In this document: piece by piece, positions 59,003 to 64,000 of the stretch
How the letters are laid out: each line of letters opens with the position of its first letter
How positions within the stretch are numbered: position 1 is the first letter of the stretch
The notes under the pieces: generated by a model
The model's database searches: none
The model's input: only the letters and a program-made list of their open reading frames with translations
Told to the model about the DNA's origin: nothing
Made by a program: the position numbers and the translations under genes
Origin: Colletotrichum lupini
Taxonomy: Eukaryota; Ascomycota; Sordariomycetes; Glomerellales; Glomerellaceae
Length of the DNA stretch: 64,000 bases
Reading direction: 5' to 3'
Assembly: GCF_023278565.1 (NCBI RefSeq)
Contig: NC_064673.1
Coordinates: 3,782,001 to 3,846,000 of the forward strand

Positions 59003-59788
59003 GTTGGATTGTGAATCCAGATAGAAGCCTCTAGAGACTTCGAAGTAGTTTCTTTGTGATAAAGTCAAGAGAAGTAAGTAGAAGAGGGAGAACTGTGAGA
59101 GAAATTTTCTGGCAATTTGATTGAGATCAGCTTGTGACGTTTAGGCCTCTTCATGGCAGCTTCGTATATGTAACACGCGCGGAATTGACTACATCTACGA
59201 TCTGTCTATCGACAGGATCGAAGGAAAACTTTGCAAGTAGACATAAACTCCACGGCGATTAGAAATCAGCTTGCCGAATTAGGAAGTGCCATTATTGCGA
59301 ATCGAGAATACTACCTATGGCGAATCTCTCTTGCAACGGGTAGTGGGCCTGCCCCCCCGGTCCGGGCCGTCGTAAGTAGGACCCGCGATGCGGCTTTGCC
59401 GCAGAAGACCCCTAGGATTTGCTGCAGTGCTAAACTTTAATACTGCTGCACTGTGTAATAACATGTGGCTGTTGACAGGGCTAGAGACCAGATTTGTCGA
59501 TGAGGTATAAGTCAAGGATGCTTTGCATCATCGCGCCCTGGAAACGTTTACGTGTTGTGGGAGACCCCCACGGAGTGAGGGTTGAAAAGCTTGTCAAAAG
59601 CAACGATGAGCATGCAACACATGTGACTTAGACTTCAAGATCATGTCATTGCCCTTTCCACATAGCCATAATACAAGGACAGATCCGTCGTTGCCAGACT
59701 CCAAGTTGCAAACAAGTCTCTCTGTTTTGGACCCCAAACTGATTTACACCTTTTGTTTTGTCAAGATTTCGGACTCGAGCCAATCATC
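59003..59788. promoter_or_regulatory. Bidirectional promoter region between exporter and enoyl reductase
   Basis: A 786-bp spacer flanked by divergent starts. It contains a GC-rich patch (59342-59400) with a perfect short hairpin TGCGGC-TTT-GCCGCA (59389-59403) and a second small stem GTGGG-AGACC-CCCAC near 59558. No gene is seen. Shared control of the two genes is an inference from layout. Confidence 0.5.
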
Positions 59789-60913
59789 ATGATCATCACG
59801 CAGTCTCAATCTATGGCTGACTCGCCGACGCCTGTCCGAATCCATTATTCCCAGGCAGAAGGTGCAGCTCAGGCTGTCGACCCTGGCAAAGTTCTCGTGT
59901 CTTTCCTCGTCTCTCCGATCAACCCACAAGATTTGCTAGTCATTGCAGGTCGATATCCCGTGAAACCATCTTACACCCACGATGGCGAGCCCGTTTTGGG
60001 CTACGATGGCGTCGCGCGAGTTGAGGTCATAGGAGTCGAATCCTCGTCCTCGATGACCCCGACCTCAGCGCTACGGCCCGGCGATCTCGTCATCCCGCGT
60101 CGCCATGGTCTAGGAACTTGGCGAAGTCAGGCTATTCTCAACTCTGCCGATGTGATCCGCCTTTCACCTACGGAGGATCTCATCGGTGCATCGCTCCTTC
60201 GCATGGCATTCTTGCCTGCCTACCTCCTTGTTGAGGATGTGAGAGCGCTGAAGCCCGGCGACTGGATTGTCCAAAACATAGGATCTGGGACCATCGCGCG
60301 ACTGATTTCTCAGTTTGCTCGCATCAAAGGTGTCTATACTGTCAGCATTGTACGCGACCGCAGTCTGGGCGCTTTAGAGGCCCTGAAGTCCGACCTGCTG
60401 AAAGACGGGGTTGATGCCGTACTTACCGAGTCTGATCTCCAAGCACGAGGTGCCGATGCGCATCCTGCTCTTGCCGACGCGGCGGGCCGCAATCGTGTGG
60501 CCCTAGCCATCGATGGCGTCTTCGGGGAGCCTGGAGAGCGACTCGCGTCTTTGCTCTCACATGGAGGGACTTATGTGAACTATGGATCCCTTGGCGGGGC
60601 GGATGCGGTCTTGCGTCTTTCGCAGCGCCTCTTATTCTGGTCTGAGGTCAAGTTCCGCAACTTTCGACTTTCAGAGCAGCTCAGTCAGCGAACACCCGCG
60701 CAACTGGAGTCTCTCCTACTCTGGTTTCAGGATCTCCTGGCTCAGGGTGCACTGGTGACACCCAAGGTGCAAACTATCCAAGTTCCGATCTCAGACGAGG
60801 GAAGAAACGACTTTGAGCAGAGCATTAATGCTGCCGTCTCTTCTGGCTTCGGAGCGGGAGTAGGGGATGCAAAGCGCGTACTGGGGTTTACCCATACTTT
60901 GGCGAGACACTGA
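59789..60913 (+). CDS. Medium-chain reductase, trans-2-enoyl thioester reductase (MECR/ETR1) type
   Basis: Single exon, 374 aa from the ATG at 59789 (a second Met at 59813 is possible). MDR-superfamily features are FLVSPINPQDLLVIAGRYPV (family APINPSDxNxIxGxYP), the GYDGVA block, DLVIPRRHGLGTWRSQA, LKPGDWIVQNIGSGTIARLI replacing the usual GNSGVG nucleotide motif, and GGTYVNYGSL. No zinc-site cysteines are visible. Family members reduce trans-2-enoyl-ACP/CoA with NADPH in mitochondrial fatty acid synthesis; here there is no clear mitochondrial presequence, so a cytosolic or pathway-specific role is possible. The nucleotide loop IGSGTIAR departs from the consensus. It is divergent from the DHA2 exporter and convergent with the CMD-like gene. 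Confidence 0.9.
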   Translation: MIITQSQSMADSPTPVRIHYSQAEGAAQAVDPGKVLVSFLVSPINPQDLLVIAGRYPVKPSYTHDGEPVLGYDGVARVEVIGVESSSSMTPTSALRPGDLVIPRRHGLGTWRSQAILNSADVIRLSPTEDLIGASLLRMAFLPAYLLVEDVRALKPGDWIVQNIGSGTIARLISQFARIKGVYTVSIVRDRSLGALEALKSDLLKDGVDAVLTESDLQARGADAHPALADAAGRNRVALAIDGVFGEPGERLASLLSHGGTYVNYGSLGGADAVLRLSQRLLFWSEVKFRNFRLSEQLSQRTPAQLESLLLWFQDLLAQGALVTPKVQTIQVPISDEGRNDFEQSINAAVSSGFGAGVGDAKRVLGFTHTLARH

Positions 60914-61204
60914 GATTTGATGTGTAAATTAAGGTAGTGAATTTTAAACAAATCTACCCAGGTACCCATGCATTCAGCTCGGGACATGTGTGTACATGTT
61001 GGATGATTCCATCGGTTTAGAAGAGTGTGCAAGTCTTTAGAGCCTGAAGTACTCTTACGTGACAAAACTTAAACAGAATCTGTCCAACACGCTGATCAAG
61101 AGCAAAAGCAACCTTGGGAGGTCCACTAGAAATTTTCATTGAGATTCATTTTACTAAGTATCATGATGCATCTCTATTGCAGGCCCTCATCTTTACCCAC
61201 AGTT

Positions 61205-61917
61205 TCAGTCTACATACTGCTTCTCCTTCTCAATGGTCTTGGCGTTGTATTTGCGCAATTGATCCTCCAACCCTGCGATCGGTTCATCAAAGTCAATGCG
61301 AGCACTGTTCATGAACCTGGCCAAGAAACTATAGATGCCCTGCACGTAGAAGATCTCCGTAATCTCCTCATCACTGAAAGTCTTCTTGGCTTCGACAATG
61401 GTATTCTCTTCAACTTTATTCTCGCGCCCGAGAGTAGTAACAATGCGACCCAGAAGGCGTTGACGCGCGGTGAAGAGACCCTCCGGCAAAGGCTCGTGGG
61501 CCTTGCGCAGAGCAGCGAACTGTTCTCCGGTGAAGCCGAAAATACGAGCAACGGGCTCGTTCACATCCCACTCGTAAGGAGCATTCAAGGTGGCTGCAGT
61601 GCGTAGAACGATGAGCTGCCAATCAGTGGAACGAATCTGTCGCTGCTCACTCCAAGCTGAGGACAAGAGGTTCATGAACGGTTTAAAGAACACATTGCTG
61701 TTGGCAAGAAGCTGTATTTACTGTCGTCAACATCGAGGCATTCCAAAGGTTCTACTACACTATTGAGATATTTGTGGGGTCTCAATCGCACCTTGAAAAC
61801 ATTTCTCTCAAACGGAAGAGTTTGAAGAGCAGCCTTGATATCGCGCTGGGCTGTGCTCGAGTCAACGTAAGGCAGCAAGTGCTCGTTCGTGACAGTACGG
61901 TCATCCCAAGAAGCCAT
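61205..61917 (-). CDS. Carboxymuconolactone decarboxylase-like (AhpD-fold) protein, 210 aa
   Basis: Exons on the minus strand are 61917..61792 and 61711..61205 (633 nt). The intron is 80 nt with donor gtgcga and acceptor tacag; joining FK|LLANSNVFF restores the typical start of the fungal CMD-like helical domain. Visible blocks are SAWSEQRQIRSTDWQLIVLR, TLNAPYEWDVNEPVARIFGF and TFSDEEITEIFYVQGIYSFL. In the AhpD/CMD fold a conserved C-x2-C-type or E-x-x-x-x-H site lies in the YEWDVNE region; here it reads APYEWDVNEPVA, with Glu and no Cys pair, as in many fungal members of unknown reaction. It ends 291 bp from the enoyl reductase stop (convergent). The specific role is unknown. Confidence 0.87.
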
Positions 61918-63898
61918 ATTCGCAGATGAAATGCTGAAATCTTGTGAATATTTGGAAGGATAGAAGACTAAGTTGATGAGTTGATTGTTGTAGAATGTAG
62001 AACGTGGTGACGAACAAACTTTTAACTACCCGGTCTTTAAACGCCGTTGAGAGCGTTGTCTTCCGTCATTATCATCAACACCATCTCATTCTCTCCCCAT
62101 CTTGCATCATCCCACCAATGACGCCATGTGTTGAGCAGATGATGACCTGCTTGATATTCCCTCCTTGAACATGGTCATCTGTTAGAGTTTGAGTTGAAGC
62201 GATTCGATAATATGCGGCTCAAGCCTCCGGTTCATCTGATGTGGAGAACGAACAAGGAGGATTGCTACGGAGAACACAGTCAAACGAACACTGTGTGCGC
62301 GGGGGTTACATTTTGCTCTCGTTGAAGACTCCATCTGAATCGATTCAGGAACCGCAACCCTGTCAGCGAGACCATGTTTTTCCTGCCTCTTCAACCCATT
62401 CGGAATTATCGTAATACGGCGGCCCCTGTCACGTAACATCATTCCTCTTGTCACTAACGACGTCTCCCCGATCTACAAGCTATAGAGCAGACTCTCATGC
62501 ACAGCATGGGTTGGAATCTTCAAGGGCCACGAGCGTCACGCCTGCCGCGCTTCCGTCCGGCACGTCGAATAGCATGCCAGTTTAGATGCTAGGATAGTTG
62601 GATGTAAAATGAGATCTCTTGAACAGGATACTATGGGACGGGACATGACTCATATGATCAATCTGAGTATCATCCACGCTTGCTCTTCCTCATGTTGATG
62701 TCTTCTTTCATAGCCTGAGGGGGACGGCTGAAACCAGCGGGTCTCGGTGTTCCCGCCATTCTGTTCGTCACTAATTGATGATTCTCACTTCCGATTGTCG
62801 TTAGAAGATTCCTTGTAATTGAATCTGGATGGAAGAAGGCATTTCCAGGCGCGATGGAGTCCAGAACGTCTCTCCTCGACGTTCCAATGAGCCATTTTCC
62901 AACCACCTCCACACCGAACGTGACTCTTGATGTAGCAACGAATGTGCTGTCACGGCAGACAAGTTTGATCCCTCGCTGGAAATTTTCGTTCTCTGCGCCG
63001 AGTACCTAAGGACACGGAATTTGAATCGGCCTTATCGAGAGAAATCAGCTGAAACTCCGCAAAGACTGACTCGAGGTGGAATCTTAAGTTGTCTAGACGC
63101 CTGAGGGTCACCTTGCGCGTCTTAAAAAGTCTGGTTAATCTATCACGCGATGATGGTCACTCGCATCAAGAGTGGCACATCTACAAAGTTGCACGACCCT
63201 GGTCAGAAGTAGCACGGAGTTTCAGACGGGTCAATAGTTCCGATATTTCGACTCGTAAACGCATCCATGTCGGCGTATGGCCCGATTCGAGACAAGGTCG
63301 TAAAGTTGGCGTCGACGTTGAGGACGCAGGTCGAAGGGAGCACGCCATATCTTTACCATAAGGAGCTCAAAATGCGACTCGTGATCTTTTCCTTCCAGCT
63401 TCTGGATCTTTGAGGCAACTTTTGTCTCTATATTCGCAATCGTCTAGAAAAGTGACGAGATGCGTTCTCCAGGCGGAAGTCGGACGATGTGGCGATGCTG
63501 GGGCTAGCCTGGGTGAAACTTGCTGCAGGCTGTGACACACAAAGCCCAAAATCGCTTCCGCGCGGGTACCTATGGATTGATAGTGATGTAGATAACCTGA
63601 GCCGTATGCTTGTGGAACTCCCATGCTATCACTGAGGAGAAATCCCATCGGAGGCAAGATTCACGGATGGGCAACGGGCGGTTGGTTGGAACGCTCCGGG
63701 GCTTGGTATAACAACGCAAATGCGTTGAATTGACTTGTTTTTATTTATAAGCTGGATGCTTTGCTCGTAATGATGAAAGACAGTATTCTGCAGAAATACA
63801 ATCAATCTTTTGCGTCTGAACTGCAGCATTCCCAATCTCATTATCTGCATTTTCCACCCTCTTAGACCTTTCGTTACCTCAAGTCTTTGACTGCTACA
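61918..63898. other. Intergenic region with one doubtful exon
   Basis: About 2 kb. A minus-strand open stretch (63005 down to 62670) after a possible acceptor ccttag encodes FQRGIKLVCRDSTFVATSRV and then VGKWLIGTSRRDV, ending RKSKRG; it looks coding-like but has no family match and no upstream exon that I can link. Nothing else is supported. Confidence 0.35.
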
Positions 63899-64000
63899 AT
63901 GCAGTTAATCCGGCATATCGAAAAACATGAGGATTTCTTCCTCCCTAGCGCCGATGACCTTGCTTTCGGCATCCACGACAAGCTCTACGGTAAGGAAAGC
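63899..64000 (+). CDS. Possible 5' end of a gene cut by the window edge
   Basis: An ATG in context ctacaATGcag opens a frame reading MQLIRHIEKHEDFFLPSADD and then LAFGIHDKLY, followed by a donor-like gtaagg at 63990. It is preceded by CT-rich leader-like sequence. Only about 31 codons are visible, so no family can be named. Confidence 0.35.
   Translation, partial: MQLIRHIEKHEDFFLPSADDLAFGIHDKLYGKES

Noticed and set aside
59753..59788. Upstream start for the enoyl reductase
   Set aside because: The codon at 59753 is TTG; the first in-frame ATG is 59789.
61139..61606. Plus-strand 155-codon frame antisense to the CMD-like gene
   Set aside because: The minus strand carries the conserved two-exon protein; this frame is its shadow.
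57141..61917. Full secondary-metabolite gene cluster
   Set aside because: No polyketide synthase, peptide synthetase, terpene synthase or P450 is visible in the window.

Overview
The window is nuclear DNA of a filamentous ascomycete (Pezizomycotina, most likely a Sordariomycete). The evidence is short GT-AG introns of about 47-90 nt with CTAAC/CTGAC-type branch sites, fungus-specific families (Zn2Cys6 factor with fungal_trans_2 domain, GH131, CVNH), and AT-rich blocks in which transposons carry the CpA-to-TpA (and TpG-to-TpA) damage of repeat-induced point mutation (RIP). The genome is bipartite: GC-balanced gene islands alternate with AT-rich transposon graveyards.

Layout. (1) 1-1.7 kb: minus-strand PhoD-type phosphatase, cut by the window edge at its 3' end and damaged at its 5' end by a frameshift and a stop. 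(2) 1.75-7.5 kb: RIP-damaged block holding the fossil of an MdoH-like family 2 glucosyltransferase (about 2.5-4.2 kb) and a second unidentified long decayed reading frame (4.28-5.96 kb). (3) 7.5-10.1 kb: unassigned sequence. (4) 10276-26971: a three-level transposon nest. A Gypsy LTR element (209-bp LTRs, TSD ATATT) carries a Fot1/pogo-type Tc1-mariner element (14493-22681, TSD TA), which carries a second Gypsy element (15882-22203, 223-bp LTRs). All three lie on the minus strand. (5) 27-46.7 kb: gene island with a Cys-rich membrane protein (in-frame TAA), an intron-containing tRNA-Ile(AAU), a secreted CVNH-like protein, an SDR, a dihydroxyacetone-synthase-type transketolase, a Zn2Cys6 regulator, an MFS sugar transporter and a peroxisomal (SKL) enoyl-CoA hydratase. 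(6) 46776-53946: a complete RIP-damaged Copia element (205-bp LTRs, TSD ACTAC). (7) 54-64 kb: gene island with a GH131 protein (GC-AG intron), a DHA2-type MFS exporter, an MECR/ETR-type enoyl reductase, a carboxymuconolactone-decarboxylase-like protein and a possible gene start at the right edge.

How the genes may work together (inference). The SDR and the transketolase are divergent across about 2.1 kb, and a sugar transporter lies 6.6 kb beyond, which suggests carbohydrate/pentose metabolism. The DHA2 exporter and the enoyl reductase are divergent across a 786-bp spacer, with the CMD-like gene convergent behind, a small export-plus-redox group. No polyketide or peptide synthetase is present in the window.

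The most interesting content is the evolutionary record: exact nested insertions with intact target duplications, different RIP intensities by nesting level, LTR outer edges spared from RIP, and damage in ordinary genes next to RIP-affected blocks.
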